Positions 53,330-64,000 of a stretch of 64,000 nt of DNA are shown in pieces. This DNA is from Ascarosepion bandense (taxonomy: Eukaryota > Mollusca > Cephalopoda > Sepiida > Sepiidae). The position numbers were made by a program, and so were the translations under genes. Location: NCBI GenBank assembly GCA_037127315.1, contig JBBBDQ010000750.1, forward strand, positions 2,367,001 to 2,431,000. The letters are read 5' to 3'. Below the pieces are notes generated by a model. The model searched no databases and was not told the DNA's origin. It saw only the letters and a list, made by a program, of their open reading frames with translations. How positions within the stretch are numbered: the first letter of the stretch is position 1; each line of letters opens with the position of its first letter.

Positions 53330-54275
53330 AGCATCATTACATTGACTTGACATCCCAGCTTCAGTCACCCCCCCCCCACCTATTGTAACCATAGCTTCTC
53401 TTTTCTATAAATACTTTCATGGTAATTGTTCTGATAAACTTCCCTCTATGGCACCTAGACTTTATGAATTTAAGTGTACTACTAGATTAGTGTGCGTTGC
53501 GGTGCACTGGATATCGGCTCGGAACGAGAAATTGGGGAGCCAAGTTCGAATTCTAGCCGAATTCATTGCATTCACTTACGCGCAAATACCCTTGGGAAAA
53601 GTATTAATCCGTCTATTCCTTCCAGTTATGGGTTAAATAACAGGACAGATTGGGTTCTATAGCCTTGGTCGGCAACCAGTCTACTGCAGAAAGTAATGGC
53701 AACCTACTGCGGGATAATCTTCTGCCCAGTCAGTCATGTCTCTTTCGAGACATGATCGCCCAAGCGTGTATCACGTATGGCACTTAACTGACTGACTGAC
53801 TAGATTGGTGGCAAGGTCACATGATTTTACGCTTGAAATGGCCAGATATAACTGTTCTATGCTAAGAGTTTCTTCTATCACACTTCTCACTTGTAAAACT
53901 CTCTTCCGGTTTTTTGCTTCCCAGTCAACTTTGATCCTCAAAAATTTAAATGCAATGTCCATCGTTATCTTCTGACTTCATCATTCACGTTCTTTTGTTG
54001 TCCTTTCTCAACTAAGTTTTATCATAACCATAAATTCTATGCTAACAGTTTCTTTTCTCACACTTCTCACTTGTAAAACTCTCTTCCGGTTTTTTGCTTC
54101 CCAGTCAACTTTGATCTTCAAAAATATAAATGCAATGCCAATCAATATCTTCAGTCTTCCTGTTCTTTAATTGTTCTCTTTCCTTCATGTTTCTTCCTTT
54201 TTCCTCGTATTCTTTCACATTCAGTAACTTTTTTGTCTCTTAGTGGTTTTATTTCTTTGCTTGGGGTAAAGTGAT
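53330..54275 (+). pseudogene. LINE-B 3' fragment split by SINE, with 190-bp tandem duplication
   Basis: Left part with AISSFSINTFMVIVLINFPL-like frames to 53490, the SINE, then RSHDFTLEMARYNCSMLRVS-like residues across frames. The stretch TTTCTTCTATCACACTTCTC through CTTCAAAAAT is present twice (about 53870-53960 and 54050-54140), offset about 186 bp. Terminus GCTTGGGGTAAAGTGATTAA at 54258. Confidence 0.82.
53491..53798 (+). mobile_element. Arg-SINE, full length, young
   Basis: Head TGCGTTGCGGTGCACTGG, box B AGTTCGAATTC, tail AACTGACTGACTG. 11-bp target duplication ACTAGATTAGT (53481-53491) / ACTAGATTGGT (53799-53809) with one mismatch. CpG content is high. Confidence 0.92.
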
Positions 54276-54279
54276 TAAA

Positions 54280-54985
54280 AAGAAAAACTTCAGTGTGTGT
54301 GAGTGTAAAAATAGGTAAAAATTACAAAAATTAAAAAAAACACACATTTGTCATGAAACCAGATAAGGCTAGAATGAATTATGTAAACAGAAATAAAAAT
54401 CTCTACAAATGTACAAATAGAAAACATAACGAACACATAGAAAAATCATAAAAACAAATACACATGTAAATACATATTCATATAAACATTTATATGTTAA
54501 TATGTTTGTTCTTACTAAATGCACATTGTATTTTCTCTTTTTTAATGGGAAATAAATATTCGCGTTTTGCTATTCTCCTGCTTTCTTACATTGATTAAAA
54601 TGAAAAACCTTGTCCATTTAATACCAATAATTGAAGCCTAACAAAATTGATATAGGCATGTTACAACCAATATTTAGCCACAGACAAAACTGTATCATTT
54701 TTCCCATAACCTAATACAACATAAAAGTTCAAGAAAAGAAAAATGGCAATATAGAAGAGACAAATATCAGGTTGTTTGGAAAATAATGTCTGATTTTAAA
54801 ATCAACTTTTATTCTGAATTAATGAATTTAAACATTGTTAAAATTAGTTTTAATATTTTTGTACAAATATTATACATTAGAACACAATTCAAAAGTTTAT
54901 TCTAAAATTGGACACTATTTTCCAAATAACCTCATAACATTATTTTCCAAATACTTTACACGATGAACTGTATTCAAGAAAATAT
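54280..54985. other. AT-rich spacer
   Basis: No feature recognised. Confidence 0.4.
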
Positions 54986-54989
54986 TCCA

Positions 54990-56560
54990 AGATTTTTTTT
55001 TTTCAGTCAAGCAAACAGAAATTTGTTACTAGACAAGTCATTGTTTAAAACAATAAATAATGATTATATCCACAAAGTCCCAAGATCAGCAATGTGGGAT
55101 ACTCTTGCCCACTTTGGCTGTCCGGATTGCTTCATATTTCTGATCCATATATTCCACAATAGAATAGAGGGCCAGGTGAACCATCCTTTCAGACACATTT
55201 CTACTCACTGGTGGCATTAAACAGAATTGCATATTAGTTTTGACACTCTTCTTCTTCCTGTACCATGCAGCTATGATCAACAAGATCCACACTCCCCACC
55301 AGAGAGCATTGGCACTGACATGTGATACAGCATCTCCAACCTTACTAGACTTTGTTCTTGCACAAAGAGTACCACCACCTGCAAGCAAGAATTTCAGTAT
55401 GCTGTCGACAAGGCAGTTGCAAACCAGACTATCATTAGCCTCCAGTCAGTCAGTCAGTTAAGTGCCATACGTGATACACACTTGGGCGATCATGTCTCGA
55501 AAGAGACATGACTGACTAGGCAGAAGATTATCCCGCAGTAGGTTGCCATTGCTTTCTGTGGTAGACTGGTTGCCGACCAAGGCTATAGAACCCAATCTGT
55601 CCTATTATTTAACCCATAACTGGAGGGAAGAGACAGATTAATACCTTTCCCAAGGGTATTTGCGCGTAAGTGAATGCAAGTAATTCAACTGGAATTCGAA
55701 CTCGGCTTCCTGATTTCTTGTTCTGAGAGCCTCCAGAGATCAGCCAAACAATAGAACAAGGTCTACAAATGCTTCAGGCTGCAGATCAATGCCAAAAAGA
55801 CAAAGATCCTAAACCCAGCCAGCCCCTAGACAGCCAATACCAAAGGTCAGCATCAACATTGATGGACAGATGACAGAAGTTGTCGATGAGTTTCCTTGCC
55901 TTGCCAGCATCATCTTGAATAATGTCACCTGCAAGAGAGACCTTGACAACAAGATCAAAGTGACTCATACTGCAAATGTTACACTCTCACACCAGGTTTT
56001 CAGCAATCACAGCACCTCCATAAAAACCAAAACCATGGCCATCTGGGCTGTGGTCCTCTCCATCTTTCTGTATAGTTGCAAGGCCTGGAACTTGTATTGT
56101 GAAACATCAAATGTCTGAAGCAGTTCTAGCAAATGAAGCTTCAAAGAATCCTTCACATCAGTTGGGAGGGCCACATCAGTAACAACGATGTCCTTTCTCA
56201 GACCCCTCTCTCTCTGGCATTCTTCAACATTGCTTCCACAGGACATTTGTCCAGAATGTGTCCCACTCAACTCCCATCCTGTTTGGAGAACTCACCAGTG
56301 GCAAGAGGCTATGTGAAGACCCAAAACAAAACTTCAAGGAACAGTTAAAAACATCCCTGACACAGGCCAACCATCAATATGAAGAGGATGTGTGATGTGC
56401 TATTAGAAGGGCACAACTCACTCAGCCACAGGTGATTCCTGATCATGAACTTTCTGGTGTATGGCTGGGCCTTCACAGCTGCCATGGCCACCAGAGAGGA
56501 GAAAGAGAATAAGGAGGGAGGACAACAATCCCAATGCTCGGATGTGAGCAGGTGCTGATG
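54990..56560 (+). pseudogene. Third LINE type, RT C-terminal half, interrupted by SINE
   Basis: Readable only by changing frame: MWDTLAHFGCPD (RT region), HAAMINKIHTPHQ, then after the SINE LQINAKKTKILNPASP, a GQMTEV/FPCLASIILN stretch, QILHISWEGHISNNDVLSQ-like and SLAFFNIASTGHLSRMCPTQ, then SVARGYVKTQNKTSRNS. The ILHISW..H.SN.DVL and GHLSRM motifs are shared with common invertebrate non-LTR elements. Many stops. Distinct from LINE-A and LINE-B. Confidence 0.75.
55446..55727 (-). mobile_element. Arg-SINE, 5'-truncated
   Basis: Perfect 9-bp target duplication AGCCTCCAG at 55437-55445 and 55728-55736. Tail and body are complete, but it stops at TTCTGAG, before the box A, so the head is missing. 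5' truncation with intact 3' tail fits target-primed reverse transcription. Confidence 0.93.
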
Positions 56561-57259
56561 ACAAGAAAAATAATATACTTGTACATTTATTTATAATAAA
56601 ATTTAAATAAAAATAAATTCAACCACAAATTTGATCTAAGAAAATTCCATAGTTACCAAAAGAGAAAGTAATTTACTCAGAAAAAAAATTCTTGAGAGTG
56701 GCACTACCAAAACTTATCAAAATATAAATCTACATGCTTGTTTCTTTCCAATCTGAAAAAATTCCTACTTTTCCAAGACAACATACACGGCCACAAATAT
56801 GTTAAAAAAAATCAAAAGAAAATGGTTAAATCCATTACTTGTACAGTATATATGTCCTTCTCAAATCATAACCATCTGATCACAATTTAAGCAATATTCA
56901 TTTTAAAAAAAAATTCTTGAATATTACTTTCTTACTTTTACCTTACCAGACTTTCAATTATAGCCTTTGGGTCCTTCACATGTTTTGACTGACCTTTCAG
57001 CGACCGAAGTGAATATTCCTGAACACTTTCAAATTTAAAAGCCTAGATAAATCAATAACATTCTTGTCTTTGTATATAAACACGTGCAACAAAATGAAAT
57101 CCTACAATGCCTTGATAAAGTCCCTCAGAGGATGAAATATGTCGGCTATCCATATACAAGTGTAGCCCTATCACCAAAAACAGCAAAATATTTAAGAGGA
57201 TTTTTAGCTATTTCCTCACAGGTTATCTCCCCCCACTACCACTGAGTGTGACTGGAGGG

Positions 57260-57261
<2 letters not shown>
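56561..57261. other. AT-rich spacer with PLE-type end
   Basis: No gene. Carries a PLE-end motif at 57112. Confidence 0.4.
57112..57146 (+). other. PLE-end motif resembling a decayed hammerhead
   Basis: TTGATAAAGTCC, loop CTCAGA, GGATGAAAT, ATGTC. Stem GTCC/GGAT is conserved, GAAA and a GTC triplet are present, but the core is TTGATAA as in PLE 2 and PLE 3. Confidence 0.55.
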
Positions 57262-57336
<75 letters not shown>

Positions 57337-57437
57337 TAGACACATACACACAAATAAATACACAACATTTATTAAAATGGAGAGGATTGTTATACTTGTA
57401 CATTTATTTATAATAGTATAAAACTTGTACAAATGAG

Positions 57438-57479
<42 letters not shown>
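57262..57479. repeat. (TA)n/(CA)n microsatellites
   Basis: TA at 57262-57311, CA to 57337, TA at 57440-57477. Confidence 0.97.
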
Positions 57480-57480
<1 letters not shown>

Positions 57481-58128
57481 CAATATAGACAACCTATAAA
57501 CAGGAGCATAGTGCAACAAGGAAAATGATCTTAAAAGTATTGCAGAAAGAAAACTGAAAGGATGGAGTGAAAATGCTTTGAAATCTTTATTGATTTAATC
57601 TAAATCTGGCTTGAGCTTTACTTCAGCTTCAAGAGCAAGTTTTAAGATGCCCCAGGCCGGCTGCTAGGCCAGGAAGATGGATGGCAGTTGGGAAAATGGT
57701 TAGAAATAAGGTCAGTTGAAGGCCGACCAGCAAAAACCTTGAAGAAAAATTGAGAACAAGGTGAAATAAATAAATAATTTAGAAGGGAAATATTTCAGGA
57801 AATTATTCAGATTGTTGCTTCTTTCAAATATATTAACTATTTTATTAACATTAAAATATCAATGAAAGCTTTCCATTTAGAAAATAAAGATATGATTATA
57901 GTTCAGACAATGCTCAAGCAAACGTGATCAAAAATCTATTATGACGTTTCATATTAACAGGCAAACAAGTTGAATAAGTTGAAAGTGATTTCAAGTTATT
58001 TAAATTTTAGTCAGGGAGAATAAATTATTTTTTTTCTAGTGCATTCACATCAATTTTAAGGCTTTCTTTTTTTATATACTGTTATTTTAAGTGAAAATCT
58101 ACTTATGTCATATGAACAAAACATAAAT

Positions 58129-58140
<12 letters not shown>
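57480..58140. other. AT-rich spacer
   Basis: No feature recognised. Confidence 0.4.
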
Positions 58141-58173
<33 letters not shown>

Positions 58174-58191
58174 CACACACACACATTTATA

Positions 58192-58701
58192 TCTAGACTT
58201 ATTTATAAATGGAACTTTATCTGTGTGTGTGTATCCGTTACCTATGGTCTCCGAAATGGCTTAACCAATTTTCTTGAAAATTTACAGTTGTACGGTAAGC
58301 GTCTGTGAGTGTTCTTAGCTAGGTTTTGTGTCAAGATACCTCTGATAAATATTGAAAATTGATAATCAAAAAAATCGGGTTATAGAAGGAGTGGTCCGAT
58401 TTTAATCAAATTTCATACACTCATAGACAAAGACATAAGAAACAATATTCAGAAGTTTCAAGGTTGTAGTTCTTACAATAGTGCAGAAAATCGATAATAT
58501 ATATATATTATATATAAAAGGCATGATGTTTGTATCTGTGTCTGTTTATCTGTCTGTATGTCCTTTATACAAATCCACAATTCTTATCCGATTCTCACCA
58601 AATTTCACACAAATATTCTTTAGGCAGAGTCTGAGCTCCAGGACTATGGATTAGTTTTAAAGCTTTCATTACACCCGAGCAACGCCGGGCTATACTGCTA
58701 G
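58192..58701 (+). mobile_element. Helitron-like non-autonomous element, copy 3
   Basis: A, then TCTAGACTTATTTATAAATG at the 5' end, and GCAACGCCGGGCTATACTGC then TAG/T at the 3' end. The CCCG/CGGG hairpin before the end is intact. 510 bp, without the long internal microsatellite of copies 1 and 2. Confidence 0.82.
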
Positions 58702-58719
58702 TATATATATATATATATT

Positions 58720-58930
58720 AGTCATCGACATACAAGCCTGTTTTGCTGTATCACAGCTCATCAGTGTGGCTAGACGCATCAACTTGCTTCTGGCCGGGAC
58801 CGAAACTCGACCGATTTGGTGTCAGTCAGAGTCGCTACTCCCTAAGTCATCGATGCATGGAATCAGAGAAGGGAAATTTATCGTGTTGTATATAAGCAGA
58901 GTATACACACGCCAGTCACCGAGAGAACTC
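58720..58930 (-). mobile_element. Hammerhead SINE/retrozyme-like element, copy 4, decayed
   Basis: Minus strand: body (CTGGCGTGTGTATACTCTGC), diverged head (box A region GGGAGTAGCGACTC, box B-like AGTTTCGGTCC), then a hammerhead-like end. Flanked by (TA)n. Inserted 20 bp from Helitron copy 3. Confidence 0.7.
58721..58777 (-). ncRNA. Hammerhead ribozyme copy, inactive
   Basis: Core CTGATGA (58758-58764) and stem II GCTGT-GAT-ACAGC are intact, but G12 is A (AAAAC instead of GAAAC) and stem III and stem I have lost pairing. Confidence 0.7.
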
Positions 58931-59019
58931 GATTCATTTCTGAAGAGTCACGCATATAGCAGAAGTGGAAACTGTTTTCAAAATTTTCTTCTCCAGAGAG
59001 CTCAATCATAATGAGCATA

Positions 59020-59054
59020 ATATATATATATATATATATATAAATCACACACAC

Positions 59055-59092
<38 letters not shown>
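59020..59092. repeat. (TA)n/(CA)n microsatellites
   Basis: Two TA tracts around a short AATCACACACACA spacer, similar in layout to 58120-58180. Confidence 0.95.
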
Positions 59093-59100
<8 letters not shown>

Positions 59101-59406
59101 GTAAACTCAACACATCATCTAATGCAGTTATAGGCTCTAATTTATTTTGATGGGTAGGTTTTTGTTATCCATTTTTTCAGACTGCAGAATTGGTTTAATC
59201 AGAACATTCAAAAAAAAAATCCAAGTTGCATGAAAGCCAAAATGAATTTTTTAGTGTTATCATGTTATGGCAATAAAAGGTAAAGGGGTGAGAGGTGAAC
59301 TGTTCATCAGTTAAGTGTGGTGATTAGACAGGAAGTGTCACCACAAAGTCAAGATACACACCCACATAAACAAATAAGATGCACACACCAAAAAATAAGA
59401 TACATG

Positions 59407-59460
<54 letters not shown>

Positions 59461-59761
59461 CATACATAAAAAATAAGACACACACACCCACCCACATATA
59501 AAAATGGGGTACACACATGCACACACATAAAAATAAATATAGATAAATATACATATGGATATACACGCACACATATTTTCTTTTGTATAAATAAAACAGA
59601 GCTCAATGTAATATAAAAGAGCTACAGTGTAACCCTGATATAAGAGAGTTGTCAGGACTGGATAAAAGTTCTCTTATATCCAGGCTTGGTTTATTTTATA
59701 TACATTACCACAGGCTCTAATTTGGGACCAGAGAAAATCTTTCTTATATCCAGGTTATTAA

Positions 59762-59811
<50 letters not shown>
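59093..59811. other. Spacer with CA-rich block
   Basis: (CA)n at 59408-59450; ACACACC/ACATA-rich to 59580. Minus-strand C/V-rich frames here are translated microsatellite. (TG)n/(TA)n at 59763-59810. Confidence 0.5.
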
Positions 59812-59921
59812 TTGTTTCCTGTTTAGGTTGTGGTCACCGGTTTTTCTCTTTTCCAATCTTTTCACTCTTACGTAGCCCCCTGCGCATCAGTGGCGTTTTT
59901 GCCTTGCTTGGGGTGATATGA

Positions 59922-59935
<14 letters not shown>
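59812..59935 (+). mobile_element. LINE-B 3' end fragment
   Basis: Near-identical to 18833-18950 over CTCTTTTCCAATCTTTTCAC, TACGTAGCCCCCTGCGCATC and GATATGATTAAAA. Bounded by microsatellite on both sides. Confidence 0.88.
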
Positions 59936-59953
<18 letters not shown>

Positions 59954-60832
59954 CGTCCTACATGATAGAACATTCCAGTGACAATTAGGATATCAGATAT
60001 AAATGTTATATACTTAATAGTTGTTATATTACATTGACCACAGTTTTATTAATACCAGAAAAATAATTATATGTGCATGTGTACATGTATATTTATTGAT
60101 ATCTATCTTTACACTTAGCTCCTTTCAGTAGACCATTTTTATAGGTGGAATATAACATTTATACCTAATATCCTAATTGTCACCAAAATGTGCTACAGAT
60201 GTAGGATTACACACACACATATATACACACATGTATAGGGTAAGTATGGATGGAATAAAATTCCATATCCAAAAAACACTATTTTTAAAAAAGTGCTCAA
60301 AACAAAGTAGAGGGAATAATATTTAGTTAAAATTTATAACATAAGTATTTCATAACATACTTATGTTATAAATTTTATATATTTTCTTTAGTTGTCATTG
60401 GTTATTTTATGCTTTCGTCTTCACAATTATTAATGTTTTATATGAGATTCATTTTTTTTAATAAAAGTTCTCCCCTATTTGTGTTTGGTGTCTTCCTTTT
60501 TGGTCACGTGGGTTATTTAGTTTCCTTTATCATGTCGTTTGTTTCTTTCCTCGTTAGCCAGCTTTCCCTGACGATCTGCTTAGGTGAAACCTTGGTAGGT
60601 TTGTTGGCTCACTAGGTATACTTTATTTATTCTGCTCTACCTACATATTGAGCGCTTTTTTTGTTAGCTGATTACTCGTCTTGGGTTTTTTCTTTGTGCT
60701 ATGTGCCGACTCAGTCAGAATCCTTTAGACTGATGTTCATGTGCTTAGCTCTTTCCTTTTTTTATAACCATTTTTTCCTTCCACGTAGATCAGCGGTGGG
60801 TTTTTTGACACAAGTATAGTTATAAGTTTGTC

Positions 60833-60837
<5 letters not shown>
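59936..60837. other. AT-rich spacer
   Basis: An open frame at 60409-60615 (+) reads hydrophobic F/L/S-rich residues but sits in T-rich DNA and has no similarity I know. The stretch CTGACGATCTGCTTAGGTGA then AACC (60568-60591) echoes the PLE-end layout. Confidence 0.35.

Positions 60838-60880
<43 letters not shown>
60838..60880. repeat. (TA)n/(TG)n microsatellite
   Basis: TA tract then TGTGTGTG. Confidence 0.97.
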
Positions 60881-60883
<3 letters not shown>

Positions 60884-60911
60884 TTTATTCTTCACCAATA
60901 GCACAACTTAA

Positions 60912-60942
60912 TCGGTTTCGTGCACAATGCAATCTTTAGGTG
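60912..60942 (-). other. Hammerhead-like PLE-end motif, decayed
   Basis: Minus strand: CTAAAGA, stem TGCA..TGCA, CGAAACC. Core base G5 is changed. Confidence 0.35.
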
Positions 60943-60954
60943 CTGAGTATAAAC

Positions 60955-62403
60955 TGACCATTATTTAATTCAAATTTTAATAAACATATCTGGTAGTTAG
61001 TATAACTATATATTATACTGGGATTGCAGTTATTGTAATTTAAAAAATTATATATGGCATTTAAAATAAATGAAATTTGTGTGTGTAGAAAAATATATTA
61101 TAGTTGTAAATATGAATTATTCATATTAAAAATAAAGGGAGATTATTTTTCTAAAAAAAAATAATAATTCCTAATTTACATTATAAGATTAAAATCAAAA
61201 CTTATTTATTAATCACTGTTAACCAATTTTTAGTTAATATATGGATCAATGTATTTAAGTACATATTTATTTTTATGTCAATTAATTTTTCTTGTTCAAT
61301 AAGGATTATATAAGATAATTCATTTCTCTGCAAGACATAAGATTACACCTATTTCTTTTCCTGTTATAAGATTTAATTCTACCTATGATATCCCATTTGA
61401 TGACAGATGAAACACCACCATTCTTTAATTGACAAAAATATTTAAAGAGAGCAGTGATGTTTTTATATTATATTTATTATTTATATTATATTTATTTATA
61501 TGACCTAAAGCCATTCAATGATAGTAAAAATTAAATTTCTTCCAAAAAGTGCAGTTGGTTCTGCACAATCCTTCACCACTATAATCAAATCATGTGGGAA
61601 TATGGCTGTCCAGTTCCAAGAACTAAATTGCTTAACCCTCATATGTTGAAAACTGTCAAGGGAGCCCTTCGTGTGATATACACAAGCATATGTGTAAATA
61701 TATTTAATGAGGTCTGCATACAATAGTATGTGCATGAAATGCTCACTTGTTTTCTTTTTAAGTGAGATTAATTATGCAAAAAAGCATGTGAAGGGAAAGA
61801 CAAGCAATAATGAAAACAAAGAGAGTTTTGTAGGTTTTGAAAGAAACAGCAAACTTTTCTTTAATGATGTTTTCTTATTTGGATATTTTGAACATTTTTT
61901 TGTTTAAAACAATGCATAGTAATTTTTAAAATATTAGGTTGAATTTGATTCAATAAAAATCTTAAATACAACTGAAGCTTTTTATTCTGAAACTGTGTCT
62001 TCAAAATAAAGATGTGCCTTATATTCTCCAAATTATGGTATATACAAATTGTCTTATTTTTTTCTTTGACCGAAACTAGTGCTTATGCTAATGAATTCTG
62101 TAACCTGTTATGAACGAAAACACAGGAGACACTGCAGTTTTGTTTAGAATAAAACAAAACAAATAAAAGAAAAAACAAGGTATCTTTATCCAAGTTCAAT
62201 GGAATGAAAGAAAATATAAGAACAAGTAAATGACGCTTGTTACAATCTATTATTTGAGATAGAGAAAACTGATCGGAAACTAACCCACCTTTTATCAATC
62301 TCATTCTTTTAACTGGTTAAACTTAAAATATGTGAATTGCATATATAGAATTGATTATAGAGATCCAACAACAGTATGTCTCTTTCTCTTCAAACACAAT
62401 GCA
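60955..62403. other. AT-rich, nothing recognised
   Basis: No gene recognised. The 61505-61680 patch has more even composition and a minus-strand open frame of 76 codons, possibly an old repeat. Confidence 0.35.
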
Positions 62404-62405
62404 TA

Positions 62406-63417
62406 CAGGGTACGATGGATAAATTGTCGTCTAAATTATACGAAAATGAAAATAACACTGACATCTCATTTTAACAGATATACAGGGTGCAATGGATAAA
62501 TTGTCATCTAAATTATGCAAAAATCAAAATAACACTGACATCTCATCTTAACAGATATACAGGGTACAATGGATAAATTGTCATCTAAATGATGCAAAAC
62601 TGAAAATAACACTGACATTTCATTTTAACAGAGATATCTACCAAAATTACATAAAAATATCTTGAACTACTAAAGAGTAAATTTATTCAATAAAATCGCC
62701 ATTGGCTTGAAGCACAGCTACCAAAGATCTTTGGAATTCCCCGCAACTCTTCTAGATGGGCTCCTTGTTTATGTTGGTGAATGCTGCTATAATCCTTGCC
62801 TTTAGTTCATCCTTTGTGTTACAGAGTTTTGTTTGTCTCTCACTCAACTGTGCCCCACAATTAATAATCAAGTGGGTCACTGTCTGGAGAGTTAGGCGGC
62901 CAGGTGTAAGAGTTGATGTGGTCGTAGAAATTGTCTGACAGCCATTCTCCTGCTTGTGTGGCATAATGCAGAATCCTATTGCCAGACATAGGGTTTTCCA
63001 GCAGCCACCCTCTTGTCCCAAGGCAGCACTACCTCCTCAAGGAACTTGATGTAGGTCTCCATGTTGAATATGAGGCCCTCACCAACAAATTCAGGAGTTC
63101 TTTTCTTATCAGAACAATCACAGTGAGTTTTCCAAGCTGCTATACCTTCGTAATCACAATCAGACTCATCTAACTCTTTCTGAATGATCTGCACTGTCCT
63201 CAGATTGACACCCAATCACTCTGTAATGTTTGTATTGGAGCTTATGGCATGAATACGAAGCAGTACAGTGTGGCATTTCCAAATTTCTGTGTTATGGTTC
63301 TTCTTTTTCTTACAGATGGTGCTCTACTGAGCCTACTATACTCTGCCGTTGACAAAATAAAAAATGCGCATGCATGAAATTAAAAATATAAAATGGAGAC
63401 AATCACAACCATCTGTA
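62406..63417 (-). pseudogene. Tc1/mariner-superfamily transposon with triplicated end
   Basis: Three tandem copies of the terminal 75 bp start at 62406, 62483 and 62559 (CAGGGT.C.ATGGATAAATT). Minus-strand transposase segments: VNLRTVQIIQKELDESDCDY, VVLPWDKRVAAGKPYVWQ, then, in another frame, HLIINCGAQLSERQTKLCNT and ELKARIIAAFTNINKE. The other end is at about 63417, matching the left end of the 43.9-kb copy. Frameshifts and stops. Confidence 0.8.
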
Positions 63418-64000
63418 TTTTCCAACAATGATTTCCTTTTTAAACATTTTAATTCTATAGAACAACTTAATTATTTGATTACGAAACATTTAAAAAATTT
63501 ACACCACAATTCATAGATATTTTTTTCTTTTTGTTAAATATATTTTTTAAATAATCGTTAATACATAAGTTTTGTTTGGTTTATTTTACAGCTTATCAAC
63601 CTCAATGGGTTAATGCCAACAAAATTTTTACAATAGATTTATATTTGATTTGAATATATATTCTTTGTAAGAAATAAGTTTGTAGATCAGCTTTCTTTGA
63701 CGTATTTTTGTGAAGTGGTTTTTGTTCAGTCAGATGTATTGCTAGTATGTATTTTTTTTTTTAAATGTATTCTTGGTAATATTTTATTTTCCTTCAAAAA
63801 TGTATTCCCTAGAATATTTTTTCCATTCAAAAATGTATCATTGGAATTTTTACTGTAAAAGTCTATTTTCATACTTTCATGGCATTTTGACCCCAGTTTG
63901 GAGATAAACTATTTGCCCATAGTTGGAACCCTAACAGGTGCTACCACACCGAGTCAAGGTGGACCAGGAAACAACAGCAATTAAGAGGTGGTTTCATGTT
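63418..64000. other. AT-rich, nothing recognised
   Basis: T-rich. The last 100 bases are more balanced but no feature is supported. Confidence 0.4.

Noticed and set aside
57262..57519. I/Y- and V/C-rich frames in TA/CA tracts (also at 2.2, 20.5, 35.1, 45.7, 48.3, 59.4 kb)
   Set aside because: Translated microsatellite.
60409..60615. 68-codon hydrophobic plus-strand frame
   Set aside because: T-rich DNA gives such frames by chance; no start context, splice signals or similarity.

Overview
The window looks like nuclear DNA of a cephalopod mollusc, most likely an octopus. This rests on many copies of a tRNA-Arg-like SINE resembling the octopus OR-type retroposons, several non-LTR lineages, Penelope-like elements with GIY-YIG domains, and very heavy (TA)n, (CA)n and (GA)n microsatellites. 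The species call is an inference from repeat content. No complete cellular gene is visible. Three exon-sized stretches do not look like transposon sequence: 24854-25064 (+), 25309-25443 (+) and a convincing terminal exon at 47588-47724 (-).

Short names used below. LINE-A: RTE-like non-LTR element whose C-terminus carries an RKRQLKFLGHAMRK-type motif and whose 3' end is a GAA run. LINE-B: CR1/Jockey-group element with an LWNSLP motif and a 3' end in GATTAAAA. Arg-SINE: tRNA-derived SINE whose tail ends in CTGACTGAC. HHR: hammerhead ribozyme. PLE: Penelope-like element.

Layout. 0.2-5 kb: purine microsatellite, an old SINE, a dimeric tRNA-like/HHR element and a Tc1-type transposon relic. 5.3-8.7 kb: a Helitron-like element and a PLE whose GIY-YIG domain is split by an Arg-SINE. 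9-15.5 kb: LINE-A fragments, then one LINE-B copy split by a 4.1-kb mariner. Inside that mariner the segment coding for the DNA-binding helix-turn-helix is tandemly repeated about 13 times; it also holds an Arg-SINE, a LINE-A scrap, a duplicated 3' end and a solo LTR. 16-19.7 kb: two further PLEs and a second HHR element. 20-27.4 kb: SINEs, LINE-B copies, a foldback MITE and candidate exons. 27.8-34.3 kb: a Gypsy-type LTR element whose gag is split by LINE-A; the 3' end of that LINE plus target sequence is present three times in tandem, and the Gypsy reverse transcriptase lies inverted. 34.8-38 kb: Helitron-like copy, three LINE-B copies and a 128-bp tandem repeat with HHR-like cores. 38-64 kb is more AT-rich and less TE-dense: a hAT MITE with a perfect 8-bp target duplication, an ISXO2-like transposase scrap, two Tc1-type relics, the terminal exon, LINE-B/LINE-A scraps, a third type of LINE (54.99-56.56 kb), a third Helitron-like copy and two more HHR elements.

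Two themes stand out. First, hammerhead-type folds recur, both in tRNA-headed SINE-like units and in PLE-type ends. Second, unrelated families (mariner, Tc1-type, hAT, SINE, LINE, Gypsy and the PLE-end repeat) each show tandem multiplication of a terminal or internal module. All coordinates of divergent repeats are approximate to about 10-30 bases; boundaries backed by target-site duplications are exact.
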